49,796 bases of DNA from positions 1-49,796 of the forward strand of contig MEIF01000010.1 of the NCBI GenBank assembly GCA_001750645.1, read 5' to 3'. Within the stretch, counting starts at the first letter, position 1. Each line of letters begins with the position of its first letter. Source of the DNA: Gammaproteobacteria bacterium AqS3 (GTDB taxonomy: Bacteria; Pseudomonadota; Gammaproteobacteria; MEIF01; AqS3). Below, piece after piece: positions 36,949-46,639 of the stretch. The translations under genes were made by a program, and so were the position numbers. The notes under the pieces are model-generated. The model was given only the letters and a program-made list of their open reading frames with translations, was not told the DNA's origin and did not search any database.

Positions 36949-37898
36949 GAAGCGTTCCCCTGGCCGCTCTGCCCGCACCAGTGCCGGCAGATCTCGCCGG
37001 CCCCGGCGCTCCAGACCGAATGCGCCTTGAGCACCCCGTCCAGTGCGCGCCTGAGATAGTCGATGCGGTAGGGCAGGCCGCTGACCCAGGGGCTGACCGA
37101 GAGCGGCAGGATGCGTCCGCCGAAGCGCCCGGTCTCGGCGGCCAGGCAGCGCGCGGCGTCGCCGATCTGCTCGACGAAGGACTCCTCGGTGTGGCGGTAG
37201 TCGAGGATGATCTGCCGGTCGCTGAGCTCGTCCGAGTGCGGCATGGCGGTCAGCCGCCCGCCGAGCAGCGGATAGGGCATGTCGTCGTTGACCCAGTCGA
37301 GGCAGTACTCCAGGCCGGCCCCGGCCAGCAGCTCGAGGGTGTTGGCCGACTCGCTGCGCCCCGGCGAGAGCCAGCCGCGCGGGGGCGAGTCCAGCGCCTC
37401 CCGCAGCATGTCCAGCGCCCGGCCGATCCACTCGCGCTCGGTTTCGATCGGCAGCTCGCCCGAGTGCAGGTGCGCCATGTCAATGCCGTGGGCGCAGATC
37501 TCGTGCCTGCCCGAGCGCACGGCGTCGATCAGCTCGGGGTAGCGCCGGGCGACTTCGGCATTGACCGCAAAGGTGGCGCGCACATTCAGCTCGGCGAACA
37601 GGTCCAGCAGCCGCACGACGCCGACGCGGTTGCCGTAGTCGCGGCTGGTGTAGTGGCGCAGGTCCGGATAGGGGGTCAGCATGCCGCCGGGCGGGCGGAA
37701 CGGCTTGTTGCTGCTGTCGAGCGGGAACCACTCCAGCGGAACCACGAGCATCAGCGCCAGCGCCTCGCCGCCGGGCCAGGACACGGGCGCTCGCTCGTGC
37801 AGCATCGACCACTCATACCAGTCGTGGTCCATGCCATAGCCCCGCCGGGGATACCGCAGAAACTCTTCCGGCAGCCCGCCCTCGTCCTGTCCGCTCAT
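36945..37898 (-). CDS. polysaccharide deacetylase-fold protein, PuuE-like, 1
   Basis: A 317-residue NodB-fold protein of the PuuE/allantoinase type. RDYGNRVGVVRLLDLF, ATFAVNAEVARRYPEL, EICAHGIDMAHLHS and GWLSPGRSES are the usual landmarks. These proteins hydrolyse linear or cyclic amides as often as they deacetylate sugars. It overlaps both neighbours by 4 bp. Paralogue of the next gene; together they may act on two steps or form a complex. Confidence 0.82.
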   Translation of the reverse strand: MSGQDEGGLPEEFLRYPRRGYGMDHDWYEWSMLHERAPVSWPGGEALALMLVVPLEWFPLDSSNKPFRPPGGMLTPYPDLRHYTSRDYGNRVGVVRLLDLFAELNVRATFAVNAEVARRYPELIDAVRSGRHEICAHGIDMAHLHSGELPIETEREWIGRALDMLREALDSPPRGWLSPGRSESANTLELLAGAGLEYCLDWVNDDMPYPLLGGRLTAMPHSDELSDRQIILDYRHTEESFVEQIGDAARCLAAETGRFGGRILPLSVSPWVSGLPYRIDYLRRALDGVLKAHSVWSAGAGEICRHWCGQSGQGNAS

Positions 37899-38800
37899 GC
37901 CGATCCTCCCGCGCGCGCGACGGCGTCGTCGTAGTGGTGCTCGAGGTAGTGGTCGCAGATCTCAACCGCAGTCGCCTTCCAGACCCCCGACCGGGTGCAG
38001 CAGTATTCGAGGGCGCGGTGGAAGGCCTCGATGCGGTGCGGCTGGCCGACCAGGAACGGGTGCAGGGGAATGCACATGACCGTGCCGCTCTCGGCGCCCT
38101 CGGCGTGCAGCCGGTCGAACTGCCGCCGGATCAGGTCGCCGTACTGGCGCGGCGTCTGGCCGTAGGAGTTGTAGCAGATGACGTCGTTGATCTCGAGCGA
38201 GTAGGGCATGCTGATCAGCCGCCCCGACTTCACCCGCACCGGCTGCGGCTGGTCGTCCTGGAACAGGTCGCAGGTGTAGCGCACGCCGTACTCGGCGATC
38301 AGGTCCATGGTGCGCTCGGTGTGGGTCAGCGCCGGCGCCAGCCAGCCGGCGATGCGGGCGCCGGCGGCGCGCTCGACGGTCTCGATCGAGTCCTCGATGA
38401 TGGCGCGCTCCTGGGCCTCGCTCATGCCGTAGCAGTAGCGCGTGTTGTAGATGCCGTGCGAGAAGAACTCCCAGTCGCGCTGCCTGCAGGCCTCGATGAT
38501 CTCGGGGTGGTGGTCGCACAGGGCGACCGACAGCGAGATCGACCCGCGCATGCCGCAGTCGTCCATGGCCTGCATCATGCGCCACAGCCCGGCGCGGTTG
38601 CCGTAGTCGCGGTGGGCGTAGGGGACGATGTCCGGCAGCGGCCTGGGCCAGGGGCGGCGCTGCGGGTTGGCGGGCGGGTGGAGCTCGTAGAACTCGATGT
38701 TGGGTGCGACCCACAGGGCGATCTGGGCGCCGTTGGGCCAGGTGATTTTGGGCCGGTCGCGGTACAGGTCGAAGCTGTACAGCCCGGGATCCCGCTTCAC
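37895..38800 (-). CDS. polysaccharide deacetylase-fold protein, PuuE-like, 2
   Basis: A 301-residue NodB-fold protein: YAHRDYGNRAGLWRMM, SISLSVALCDHHPEI, WEFFSHGIYNTRYCYGMSE and GWLAPALTHTERTMDLI. It begins at GTG 38800, overlapping the stop of the isochorismatase gene (GTGA). It is a remote paralogue of the previous gene and matches the paired PuuE-like proteins often found with MmgE/PrpD and cysteine hydrolases in amide-degrading clusters. The substrate is unknown. Confidence 0.82.
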   Translation of the reverse strand: MKRDPGLYSFDLYRDRPKITWPNGAQIALWVAPNIEFYELHPPANPQRRPWPRPLPDIVPYAHRDYGNRAGLWRMMQAMDDCGMRGSISLSVALCDHHPEIIEACRQRDWEFFSHGIYNTRYCYGMSEAQERAIIEDSIETVERAAGARIAGWLAPALTHTERTMDLIAEYGVRYTCDLFQDDQPQPVRVKSGRLISMPYSLEINDVICYNSYGQTPRQYGDLIRRQFDRLHAEGAESGTVMCIPLHPFLVGQPHRIEAFHRALEYCCTRSGVWKATAVEICDHYLEHHYDDAVARAGGSA

Positions 38801-39483
38801 CGGGGCTCGCCCCCGCGCGGTGCATAGCCGTCGAGCCAGTCGATGACCTCCTGCACCGGCACGACGTCGGCGTACTTCAGCATCAGGTCGGTCAGGTTGG
38901 CGTAGTGGTAGCTCTCGTGCTTGTCGGCGACGCACTCCTCGGGGACGATGGTGCGGTAGCCGCGGCTGAGGCTGTCGACGGCGGTGGCGCGGATGCAGCC
39001 CGAGGTCGACCCGCCGGTGATGACGAGCGTGTCGATGCGGTGCCAGACCAGCAGCGACTGCAGCGGGGTCTCGAAAAACGCCGAGGGCATGCGCTTGCAG
39101 TAGATCGCATCCCGCTCCCGGTCCGGATGCACGCGCTCGTCAAACTCGCTGCGCGGCGAGCCGAACTTGATGTTCTGGAGCGAGTCGGGCGTGTCGGTGC
39201 GCGTCCCCCAGACCCCGGCGTCCTCGCCCGAGGCCATGTAGGCGACGTAGGTCCAGATCACCGGCAGGGATTTCGCCCGCGCCCGGGACGAGATCAGGTC
39301 GATGAACTCAAGCTGCCGGGGGTGGGTTTGATAGGCCGTGGCGAACTCGCCGACGGCGGTGTAGGCCCTCTGCACGTCGACATTGACGACGGCGAGGCGC
39401 GCACCGAAGCCGAAGCGTTTGCGGGCGGGGTTGGCGCGGACTTCCTCGTAGATCTGCCGGGCTGTCTTGTCCGTTGTTTGCAT
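38797..39483 (-). CDS. isochorismatase-family cysteine hydrolase
   Basis: A 228-residue isochorismatase-like hydrolase with the full triad: D36 (AVVNVDVQRAY), K130 (YCKRMPSAFF) and C163 (GGSTSGCIRATAVDSLSRGY). The TSGCIRAT motif and following IVPEECVAD are closest to N-carbamoylsarcosine amidase and related amidohydrolases, so it probably cleaves a small amide or carbamoyl group. First gene of the minus-strand operon, facing the plus-strand operon across a 122-bp intergenic region. Confidence 0.88.
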   Translation of the reverse strand: MQTTDKTARQIYEEVRANPARKRFGFGARLAVVNVDVQRAYTAVGEFATAYQTHPRQLEFIDLISSRARAKSLPVIWTYVAYMASGEDAGVWGTRTDTPDSLQNIKFGSPRSEFDERVHPDRERDAIYCKRMPSAFFETPLQSLLVWHRIDTLVITGGSTSGCIRATAVDSLSRGYRTIVPEECVADKHESYHYANLTDLMLKYADVVPVQEVIDWLDGYAPRGGEPR

Positions 39484-39516
39484 GGCATCCGGGGCGCTGA
39501 GACCTCGCAGAAGCCT

Positions 39517-39536
39517 TGATTTTCAGGCGAAAATCA
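39517..39536. promoter_or_regulatory. perfect inverted repeat in divergent intergenic region
   Basis: TGATTTTC and GAAAATCA surround AGGC, an 8-bp perfect inverted repeat of 20 bp in total. It lies in the 122-bp region between the two divergent catabolic operons and is a likely operator for a transcription factor not encoded in the window. Confidence 0.5.
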
Positions 39537-39545
39537 GGCTGCGCA

Positions 39546-39569
39546 CAATGTCTTAATGTTAACACATTG
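39546..39569. promoter_or_regulatory. second inverted repeat in divergent intergenic region
   Basis: CAATGT (39546-39551) and ACATTG (39564-39569) form an inverted repeat with a 12-base centre that itself contains GTTAAC. A TATGAT (39591-39596, 10 bases before the putative start at 39606) is possibly too close to be the -10 for that start but fits ATG 39618. The pair of repeats suggests shared control of both operons. Confidence 0.4.
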
Positions 39570-39605
39570 AGCCTATTTGCTATGATTTTGGCCTCATCGG
39601 CAGGG

Positions 39606-40958
39606 ATGGTGTCGCCGATGCAGGAAACCCTGCTCAACCGCCTGATCGAACTGCTGCTCAGGCCGGTGCCCGAGGCGGTGCTGATGCGGGCGCGCCTGCA
39701 CCTGCTCGACTGGCTGGGCTGTGCGGTTCACGGCCACGGCGAGATCGGCTCGATGCTCGCCGAGACCCTGAAATCCTCCGGCGCCGCACCCGGTTCGGGA
39801 CCCTGCCGGGGCCTGTTCCACGGATCGGTTGGCTGGCAGGACGCCCTGCAGATCAACGCCGGCCTCGGCAATGTCGGCGAGATGGACGACGTTCACCGCA
39901 CTTCGACCCTGCACCCCGGCCCGGTGGTGATCCCGGTTGCCCTGGCGCTCGCCCAGCAGCGGGGGCGCCCGCTGATCGAGGCGCTCCGGGCGATGGTCAT
40001 CGGCTATGAGTGCGCCATTCGCATCGGGCGCACGCTGGGCGCCGCCCACTACGCCCGCTTTCACAACACCGCCACGATGGGCACGCCCGCCGCCGCCGCC
40101 GCCGCATCGGCGCTGCTGGGTCTGGACCGGGAGCGCACCGGCTGGGCCATCGCCAACGCCCTCAGCCGCACCGGCGGGCTCTGGCAGATGCGCCACGAGG
40201 ACGTGCTGACCAAGCAGTGGCACTGCATTGCCGCGGCGCTGGACGGAACAGCCGCAGCGCAGCTGGCGGGCGCCGGCATCAGCGGGCCGGCGTCGATCCT
40301 CGAGGGCGAGCAGGGGCTCTACGCCGCCATGGCGCCCGACGCCCGGCCCGATCAGCTGATCCAGGGCGATGCCGATGACTGGATGATCGGCGAGGTCAGC
40401 TTCAAGCCCTGGCCCGCCTGCCGCCACGCCCATGCGGCGCTCGACGCCGCCCTGCGCGCCCGCAGCGAGCTGCCGGACGGCGCCGAAATCGAGCGCGCCG
40501 AGGTGTTCACCTACGCCGATGCCCTCAAGTTCTGCGACAACCCCGAACCAGGCACCGACCTGCAGGCCAAGTTCAGCCTGCAGCACTGCACGGCGCTGGT
40601 CATGGCCGGGTGCGAGATAGACCTGGACGGCTTTGTCGCATCGGGCGAGGGCTTCGACCGGCTGCGGGGCGCCCGGAGCCGGGTCTCGGTCGCGGTGCGC
40701 GAGGACTTTGACAGCGCCTATCCGCAGCACTACGGCGCCTGCGTCCGGCTGCACACGGCGGACGGCGGGGCGGTCTCGGCCGAGGTGTCCGACGCCCTCG
40801 GCGATCCCGAGGCGCCGATGTCCCGCGCGATGCTGCTGGACAAGGCGGCGCACCTGATGGCCGCAGGCGGGCTCAACCGGGCGCGCAGCGAGGCGCTGCA
40901 GAGCTGGGCGCTGGAGTCCGACTGGAATGCGCCCGTCGGCGGGGACATCCTGCCGTGA
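39606..40958 (+). CDS. MmgE/PrpD family protein 1
   Basis: A roughly 450-residue MmgE/PrpD protein: ARLHLLDWLGCAVHG, the NVGEMDDVHRTSTLHPGPVV stretch (catalytic His/Asp region in 2-methylcitrate dehydratase), and VSFKPWPACRHAHAALDA are the landmarks. The family includes dehydratases and isomerases of small carboxylic acids. The start is ATG 39606 or 39618; the latter has a better-spaced AGGG. It heads the plus-strand operon and overlaps its paralogue by 4 bp (GTGA). Confidence 0.85.
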   Translation: MVSPMQETLLNRLIELLLRPVPEAVLMRARLHLLDWLGCAVHGHGEIGSMLAETLKSSGAAPGSGPCRGLFHGSVGWQDALQINAGLGNVGEMDDVHRTSTLHPGPVVIPVALALAQQRGRPLIEALRAMVIGYECAIRIGRTLGAAHYARFHNTATMGTPAAAAAASALLGLDRERTGWAIANALSRTGGLWQMRHEDVLTKQWHCIAAALDGTAAAQLAGAGISGPASILEGEQGLYAAMAPDARPDQLIQGDADDWMIGEVSFKPWPACRHAHAALDAALRARSELPDGAEIERAEVFTYADALKFCDNPEPGTDLQAKFSLQHCTALVMAGCEIDLDGFVASGEGFDRLRGARSRVSVAVREDFDSAYPQHYGACVRLHTADGGAVSAEVSDALGDPEAPMSRAMLLDKAAHLMAAGGLNRARSEALQSWALESDWNAPVGGDILP

Positions 40959-42352
40959 GCTGCAGCGGTGCGCGCGAGGGTGCCGGGGTGCTGGCCGAGT
41001 TCATCGCCGGTCGCTGGCAGCCGCCCGCCGCAGCCCGCACGAGTGCGCGGGTATTCATCCTCGACTCGCTGGGCGTGGGGCTGAGCGGGGCGCGCCTGCC
41101 GTGGAGCGCCGACCTGCTCAGGCTGTCCCGCAGCTGGGCGGGGGCGCCGCAGGCGTCGGTCTGGGCCGGCGGCGATGTGCGTCTGCCGGCGCCGCTGGCG
41201 GCCATGCAGAACGCCCTGCAGATCCACTGCCAGGAATTTGACTGCGTACACGAGGAGGCCGTGGTGCATCCCATGGCGGTGGTGCTGGCATCGGCCGTCG
41301 GCTTTGCCGAGGCGCACCCCCGACCGGTTTCCGGGGCGGAGCTGATCGACGCCGTCTGCACGGGGGTCGAGGTCGCCGCCGTGCTCGGCATGGCGAGCAG
41401 CGGGCCGATGCGCTTTTTCCGCCCCGGGACCTGCGGGGCGCTCGGTGCGGCCGCGGCCATGGCGCACCTGGCCGGCCTGGATGCCGAGCGCTCACTGCAC
41501 GCCCTCAGCCTGACCTGCTGCCAGCTGGGCGGCACCATGCAGGCGCACCTGGAGGGCGCCCAGGCGCTGCCGATGCAGATCGGCTTCGCCGCGCGCAATG
41601 CCGTCATGGCCGTTGAGATGGCGCGCGCCGGTCTGTGCGGTCCCCGGCAGTTCCTGCACGGGGAGTTCGGCTTCTACCGGCTGTTCGAGCAGGGCGGCAA
41701 CTGGGAGGACGCCGCACAGCGGCTCGGCTCGGGCGAGATCGCCCGCATCAGCCACAAGCCCTTTCCCAGCGGCCGTGCCACGCACGCCCTGCTCGACGGC
41801 CTGCTGCGGCTGGGCGGTGCGGATCTGCGGTGCGAGGTCAGGGCCGTGCGGCTGATCGCCCCGCCGCTGATCGTCCGCCTCGTCGACCGGCCCGCGACGG
41901 TCGACATGCCGCCCAGCACGGCCAGGCTGTGCGCCCCCTACGTCGGGGCCCGGCTGCTGCTGCACGGCGGGGTTCGGGTGCAGGACTTTGACCCCGCGCG
42001 CATCGCCGAGGGCGACTGGGCGGAGCCGGCCTCGCGCATTTCGGTGCGTGCGGGCGAGTGGGACGATCCCAATGCCATGGCGCCGCAGCGCATCGAGGTC
42101 GAGCTCGCCGGCGGCGAGGTCAGGTCGCTCGACATTGAGTGCGCCCTCGGCGCCCCGCAGAACCCGCTCAGCGAGGCGCGCCAGCTGGAGAAGTTTCACG
42201 CCTGTGCGGCCTCGATCGGGCTGGCGGGGGCGGACGCCGGGCGCATCGTCGAGACCGTGCAGCGCCTCGACGACCTGGCCGACATCGCCGAGCTGACCCG
42301 GCTGCTGCGCCTGCCGGCGGTGTCCCAGGCTGAAGTCGAGGCCGCCCGCTGA
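40955..42352 (+). CDS. MmgE/PrpD family protein 2
   Basis: A 465-residue paralogue of the previous gene: TSARVFILDSLGVGLSG, EFDCVHEEAVVHPMAVVL and ISHKPFPSGRATHALLDG align with the family. GTG start at 40955, within the previous stop; it ends in TGATG with the ligase start. Tandem PrpD pairs are known in degradation clusters, where they may form a heteromeric dehydratase. Substrate unknown. Confidence 0.85.
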   Translation: MSCSGAREGAGVLAEFIAGRWQPPAAARTSARVFILDSLGVGLSGARLPWSADLLRLSRSWAGAPQASVWAGGDVRLPAPLAAMQNALQIHCQEFDCVHEEAVVHPMAVVLASAVGFAEAHPRPVSGAELIDAVCTGVEVAAVLGMASSGPMRFFRPGTCGALGAAAAMAHLAGLDAERSLHALSLTCCQLGGTMQAHLEGAQALPMQIGFAARNAVMAVEMARAGLCGPRQFLHGEFGFYRLFEQGGNWEDAAQRLGSGEIARISHKPFPSGRATHALLDGLLRLGGADLRCEVRAVRLIAPPLIVRLVDRPATVDMPPSTARLCAPYVGARLLLHGGVRVQDFDPARIAEGDWAEPASRISVRAGEWDDPNAMAPQRIEVELAGGEVRSLDIECALGAPQNPLSEARQLEKFHACAASIGLAGADAGRIVETVQRLDDLADIAELTRLLRLPAVSQAEVEAAR

Positions 42353-43761
42353 TGTCGGCCTCGCCCTACTTCGACGCCTTCAGCGCCGGGGAGCTGCTCG
42401 GCGAGTACCCCGTCGGCGAGGAATTTCTGGCGCGCTTTTCGGGCATGAGCCGGGACGAGCTCAGCGACCTGCAGCAGCGGCGCTTTCTGGCGCTGGTCGA
42501 ATGGGGCTGGCAGATCCCCTTCTACCGCCGCCTCTGGACGGGGGCGGGCGTTGCACCGGGCGACATCGCCTCTCTGGAGGACTGCTCCAGGCTGCCGGTC
42601 TACGACAAGTCCGACCTGATGGAGTCGGTCGCCGCCCACCCCCCGCTGGGGGACTTTGCCGCCCCCGAGGGGGTGCAGCTGCCGATGGTCGTCCACACGA
42701 CCTCGGGCACCACCGGCAGCCCGCAGCCGCTCATCTTCGGCCCGCGCGGGCGCGAGATCCAGAACATCCTGCTGGCGCGCGCCTACCGCCTGCAGGGGCT
42801 GGATGCCGGCGCCGTGGTGCAGTCCTGCTACGGGCACGGGATGATCAACGGCGGCCACTACGTGCGCGAGGCCTTTCTGCACTACACCGATGCGCTCTTC
42901 CTCTCGGCCGGCACCGGGGTCGAGACCCCCTCGGTGCGCCAGGTCGCCCTGATGCAGAGCTTCGGCGTCAACACCCTGGTCGGCTTTGCCGACTACATCA
43001 GGAAGCTCGCCGGGGTCGCGCGCGAGTGCGGCATCGAGCCCGGGTGCGACATCCGCATCCGCATGATCTCCGGGCATCTGGGACTCGAGTCGCGCGAAGA
43101 GCTGTCGGAGCTGTGGGGCGGGCCGGAGCTGTTCGACTGGTACGGGGTCGGCGACACCGGGGCCATTGCCGCCGAGGGCGCCGACCACGCCGGCATGTAC
43201 GTCTGGGAGGACGCCCAGCGGGTCGAGCTGCTCGACGTCGAGACCGGCGAGCTGCTCGTGCCCGAACCCGAGGCCCGCGGCGAGATGGTCGTCACCTGCC
43301 TCTACAAGACCGACGCCTTTCCGGTGATCCGCTTCAACACCCACGACATCACCGAGGTGCTCGGCGGTGCCGGCGGCTTCGACCTGCCGTTCCGGCGCAT
43401 TGCCGGATTTCGCGGGCGCGCCGACAACATGGTCAAGCTGCGCGGCATCAACATCTACCCGCAGGCAGTCGGGGCGGCGCTGCAGGACATCGACGGCTGC
43501 ATCGGCGAGTACGTCTGCATCGTCGAGCGCGATGCGAGCGGGCGCGATGAGCTCACCGTGCAGGCCGAGGCGACTGAGGCCGCCGATGCCGCCGATGCCG
43601 CCGCCCTGCACGAGCGCTGCCTCGAGCGGCTGCACCAGGCGCTGGGCATTGCGGTTGCGGTCGAGCTGACCGCACCCGGGGGGACGGCGGCGCTGACCGA
43701 GATCAACTCCAGGCAGAAACCGCTGCGCCTGATCGACCGCCGCAATCTGGAGGGCAGGTGA
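42352..43761 (+). CDS. PaaK-type AMP-forming acyl-CoA ligase
   Basis: A 469-residue phenylacetate-CoA-ligase-like enzyme. The phosphate loop TTSGTTGSPQPL, the mid motif WYGVGDTGAIAAEG and the C-terminal hinge RADNMVKLRGINIYPQAVGAAL match PaaK-type ligases. It would activate the acid produced by the cluster to a CoA thioester. It overlaps the PrpD gene by 1 bp and the amidase by 4 bp. Confidence 0.87.
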   Translation: MSASPYFDAFSAGELLGEYPVGEEFLARFSGMSRDELSDLQQRRFLALVEWGWQIPFYRRLWTGAGVAPGDIASLEDCSRLPVYDKSDLMESVAAHPPLGDFAAPEGVQLPMVVHTTSGTTGSPQPLIFGPRGREIQNILLARAYRLQGLDAGAVVQSCYGHGMINGGHYVREAFLHYTDALFLSAGTGVETPSVRQVALMQSFGVNTLVGFADYIRKLAGVARECGIEPGCDIRIRMISGHLGLESREELSELWGGPELFDWYGVGDTGAIAAEGADHAGMYVWEDAQRVELLDVETGELLVPEPEARGEMVVTCLYKTDAFPVIRFNTHDITEVLGGAGGFDLPFRRIAGFRGRADNMVKLRGINIYPQAVGAALQDIDGCIGEYVCIVERDASGRDELTVQAEATEAADAADAAALHERCLERLHQALGIAVAVELTAPGGTAALTEINSRQKPLRLIDRRNLEGR

Positions 43762-45062
43762 GCGGGGCGGCGGCCGGCGGCTTTGAGGATCGGCTGCGGC
43801 GCCAGTGGGAAGTCGCCCTGCCCAACCGCCACAACGCCTGGGTCCACCTGGCCGATTTCGACGAGCTGCTGCGGGGGGTGCGCGGCAGCGACGAGCGCGC
43901 CCGGCAGGGGCGCCGGCGCTCGCCGCTCGACGGTCACGCACTGGCGGTCAAGGACAACATTGACGTGGCCGGAATGCCGACCGGCGCCGGGCTCGGCGGG
44001 GCGCCGCACCGCGCCGAGAGTCACGCCGATGTCATCGAGCGCGCACAGCGTGCCGGCATGCTCATCGCCGCCAAGCTGAACATGGACGAGGCCGCCATCG
44101 GGGCGACCGGCAACAATCCGCACTGGGGGCGCTGCCTCAACCCGCTGGCGGCGGATCGGCAGCTGACGCCCGGCGGGTCTTCCGGCGGCTCGGCGGTCTG
44201 GGTCGCATCGGGCTGCGGCGAGTTCGCCCTGGGCACCGACACCATGGGCTCGGTGCGGATCCCGGCGGCCTACTGCGGCATCTGCGGTCTCAAGCCCTCG
44301 GGCGGCTGGCTGTCGCTGCGGGGCGTGGTTCCGGTGAGCGCACAGCTCGACAGCGTCGGGCTGATGGCCAGGCGTCCGGTGCCGCTGGCCGGGCTGCTTG
44401 AGGCGCTCAGCGGGCGGGCCGCCCCCGCCGCCGGTTCGGACATGGGCGATATTCGCCTGGGATGGGTGACTGGCTTATCGTTCGCCGCTGGGGACGTGCA
44501 AAAACGGATGGACGGGGTGCGGGAGGTCATTGCAGGTGCGGGCAGGTTTGAGCTGTCGGAGGTGTCTCTGGCGGATCTGGATCTGAACGCATGTCGCAGG
44601 GCGGGGCTGGTCGAGTGCCTGCGGGAGATGCTGCGGACGCATCGGGATCACCTGGACGGCGACAGCGGTGCGCTCTCTTCGGGGCTGAGGAAGATGCTCG
44701 CCTGGGCCGCCGGCCAGCCGCCCGAGCGCTTTGCGGCGGCCAGGCAGAGGCTGCGCGACTGCCGGGAAGCCGTCGACCGGCTGTTCGAGGCCGGCTCCAT
44801 CCACGGGCTGCTGCTGCCGACCACCCCGCAGGGCGCCTTTGAATTCACCTGCGAGGCGCCCGACGATCAGGCCAATTTCACGGCGCCGTTCAGCATCAGC
44901 GGCCATCCCGCCATCAGCATTCCCCTCCCGGCAGCGGTCCCGGACCCGCTGCGCCCCGGGCTGCAGATCGTCGGGCGTCGGGACCGAGATTTTGAACTGC
45001 TCCGCCTGGCCGAGCGCATCGATGCGCTCCTCAATCCCGCCGATCAGGGCGAGGCCGCCTGA
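43758..45062 (+). CDS. amidase-signature family hydrolase
   Basis: A 434-residue amidase-signature enzyme with the complete Ser-cisSer-Lys set: K65 (ALAVKDNID), S141 (TPGGSSGGSAVW) and S165 (GTDTMGSVRIPA). The usual DTGGS is DTMGS here, but the nucleophile is retained. It would hydrolyse an amide to acid and ammonia. GTG start at 43758 overlapping the ligase stop; 1-bp overlap with the next gene. Confidence 0.9.
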   Translation: MSGAAAGGFEDRLRRQWEVALPNRHNAWVHLADFDELLRGVRGSDERARQGRRRSPLDGHALAVKDNIDVAGMPTGAGLGGAPHRAESHADVIERAQRAGMLIAAKLNMDEAAIGATGNNPHWGRCLNPLAADRQLTPGGSSGGSAVWVASGCGEFALGTDTMGSVRIPAAYCGICGLKPSGGWLSLRGVVPVSAQLDSVGLMARRPVPLAGLLEALSGRAAPAAGSDMGDIRLGWVTGLSFAAGDVQKRMDGVREVIAGAGRFELSEVSLADLDLNACRRAGLVECLREMLRTHRDHLDGDSGALSSGLRKMLAWAAGQPPERFAAARQRLRDCREAVDRLFEAGSIHGLLLPTTPQGAFEFTCEAPDDQANFTAPFSISGHPAISIPLPAAVPDPLRPGLQIVGRRDRDFELLRLAERIDALLNPADQGEAA

Positions 45063-46639
45063 TGTCCTCTGCACTGACCGAATTGGCGCAGCTGCTGGTG
45101 CAGCAGCTCGGCGAGGACGGCGTGGTGCGGGACGATGAAACGCTCGAGCGCTACTCCCAGGACATCTACTCCCACGGCGCCCCGATCGGGCTGCTGGTGC
45201 GCCCGGCCGGCCTCGAGCAGCTGGCGGAGACGGTGCGGCTGGCGACCTCCCGCAGGGTGCGCGTGCTGCCGCGCGGCGCCGGGATGTCCTACACCGGCGG
45301 ATACCTCTCCGACGGTGCGGCGCCGGCGCTGCTCGTCGATCTGTCGTGCATGAACCGGGTGCTTGACATCGACGAGGAAAACATGATTGTCCGGGTCGAG
45401 TGCGGCTGCAGCTGGCAGGAGCTGCACAGGGCGCTGAGTGCGCGCGGCCTGCGCACGACCTACTGGGGAACGCTGTCGGGCGCCGGCGCCACGGTCGGCG
45501 GCGGGCTGTCGAACAACTCGATCTTCTGGGGCTCGGGGCGCTTCGGCTCGGCCGCCGACAACGTCCTCGGCCTGCAGGTCGTCATCGGCGACGGCTCGGT
45601 GCTGCAGACCGGTGCGGCCGCACAGCAGAACGCCTCCAGCTCCTTCATGCGCCAGTTCGGACCCGACCTGACCGGGCTGTTCCTGTGCGACTGCGGCGCC
45701 CTGGGCATCAAGGCCGTCGCCGAGCTGCCCCTGATGCGCGAATACCCGCACCACGCCTACGCCTCGTTTGATTTCCCCGACGCCGATGCGCTGCTGTGCG
45801 CCATGGCCGAGATTTCGCGCACCGGGCTGATCAGCGAGCTGTTCGGCTTCGACCCCGAGCTGCAGCGCCAGCGCCTCAGGCGCGCCAGCCTGGCCGAGGA
45901 CCTCAGCATGGCCGCCGGGGTGCTGAAGAGCAGCCGGCTGCTGCAGGGGTTTGGCAGCCTGATCAAGCTGGGTCTGCACGGGCGCCGCTTCGCCGAGGAC
46001 ACGACCCACACGCTGCACTGCATCGCCTCGGAGCACACCGCCGAGGGCGCCCGCCACGCCATCCAGCAGGCGCGCCGGATCGTCGCCCGCTGCGGCGGGC
46101 GCGGCATCGCCGACAGCATCCCGCGCGTCATGCGCGCCAATCCCTTCCCGCCGCTCAACAACATCTCCGGAGCCCTCGGCGAGCGCTGGGCGCCGGTGCA
46201 CGGCCTGTTCCCGCACAGCGATGCGGTGCGGGCGTATCAGCGCATCCTGGAGCTGTTTGCCGGCCACGCCGCGACCATGCAGCGACACGGCATCACCACC
46301 GGCTGCCTGTTCACCGCCATCGGCTCCCGCGTCAGCGTGCTGGAGCCGGTGTTCTACTGGCAGGACGCGCTGCAGAGCCTGCACCGCCACACCATGGACG
46401 ACTCGGTGCTGAAGGTCATGCCCGGATTTGACGAAAACCTCGAGGGACGGGCGGCGGTTGATGCGATCCGCAGCGAGCTGTCCGAGCTGATGTGCGAGCT
46501 CGGCGCCGTTCATCTGCAGATCGGGCGCACCTATCGCTACCGTGAAGCCATGCCCGAGGCCAACCGGAACCTGCTGATGCAGCTGAAGCGCCACCTCGAC
46601 CCCGAGGACCTCATCAACCCGGGGGTGCTGGGGCGGTGA
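45062..46639 (+). CDS. FAD-binding oxidase/dehydrogenase, GlcD/VAO-like
   Basis: A 525-residue PCMH-type flavoprotein. VRPAGLEQLAETVRLAT and VRVLPRGAGMSYTGGYLSD make the FAD pyrophosphate loop, and TLSGAGATVGGGLSNNS the second FAD contact. C-terminal MPEANRNLLMQLKRHLDPEDLINPG is the closing motif of 2-hydroxy acid or vanillyl-alcohol-type oxidases. No signal peptide or iron-sulfur motif. It probably oxidises a hydroxy acid or alcohol intermediate. Confidence 0.85.
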   Translation: MSSALTELAQLLVQQLGEDGVVRDDETLERYSQDIYSHGAPIGLLVRPAGLEQLAETVRLATSRRVRVLPRGAGMSYTGGYLSDGAAPALLVDLSCMNRVLDIDEENMIVRVECGCSWQELHRALSARGLRTTYWGTLSGAGATVGGGLSNNSIFWGSGRFGSAADNVLGLQVVIGDGSVLQTGAAAQQNASSSFMRQFGPDLTGLFLCDCGALGIKAVAELPLMREYPHHAYASFDFPDADALLCAMAEISRTGLISELFGFDPELQRQRLRRASLAEDLSMAAGVLKSSRLLQGFGSLIKLGLHGRRFAEDTTHTLHCIASEHTAEGARHAIQQARRIVARCGGRGIADSIPRVMRANPFPPLNNISGALGERWAPVHGLFPHSDAVRAYQRILELFAGHAATMQRHGITTGCLFTAIGSRVSVLEPVFYWQDALQSLHRHTMDDSVLKVMPGFDENLEGRAAVDAIRSELSELMCELGAVHLQIGRTYRYREAMPEANRNLLMQLKRHLDPEDLINPGVLGR

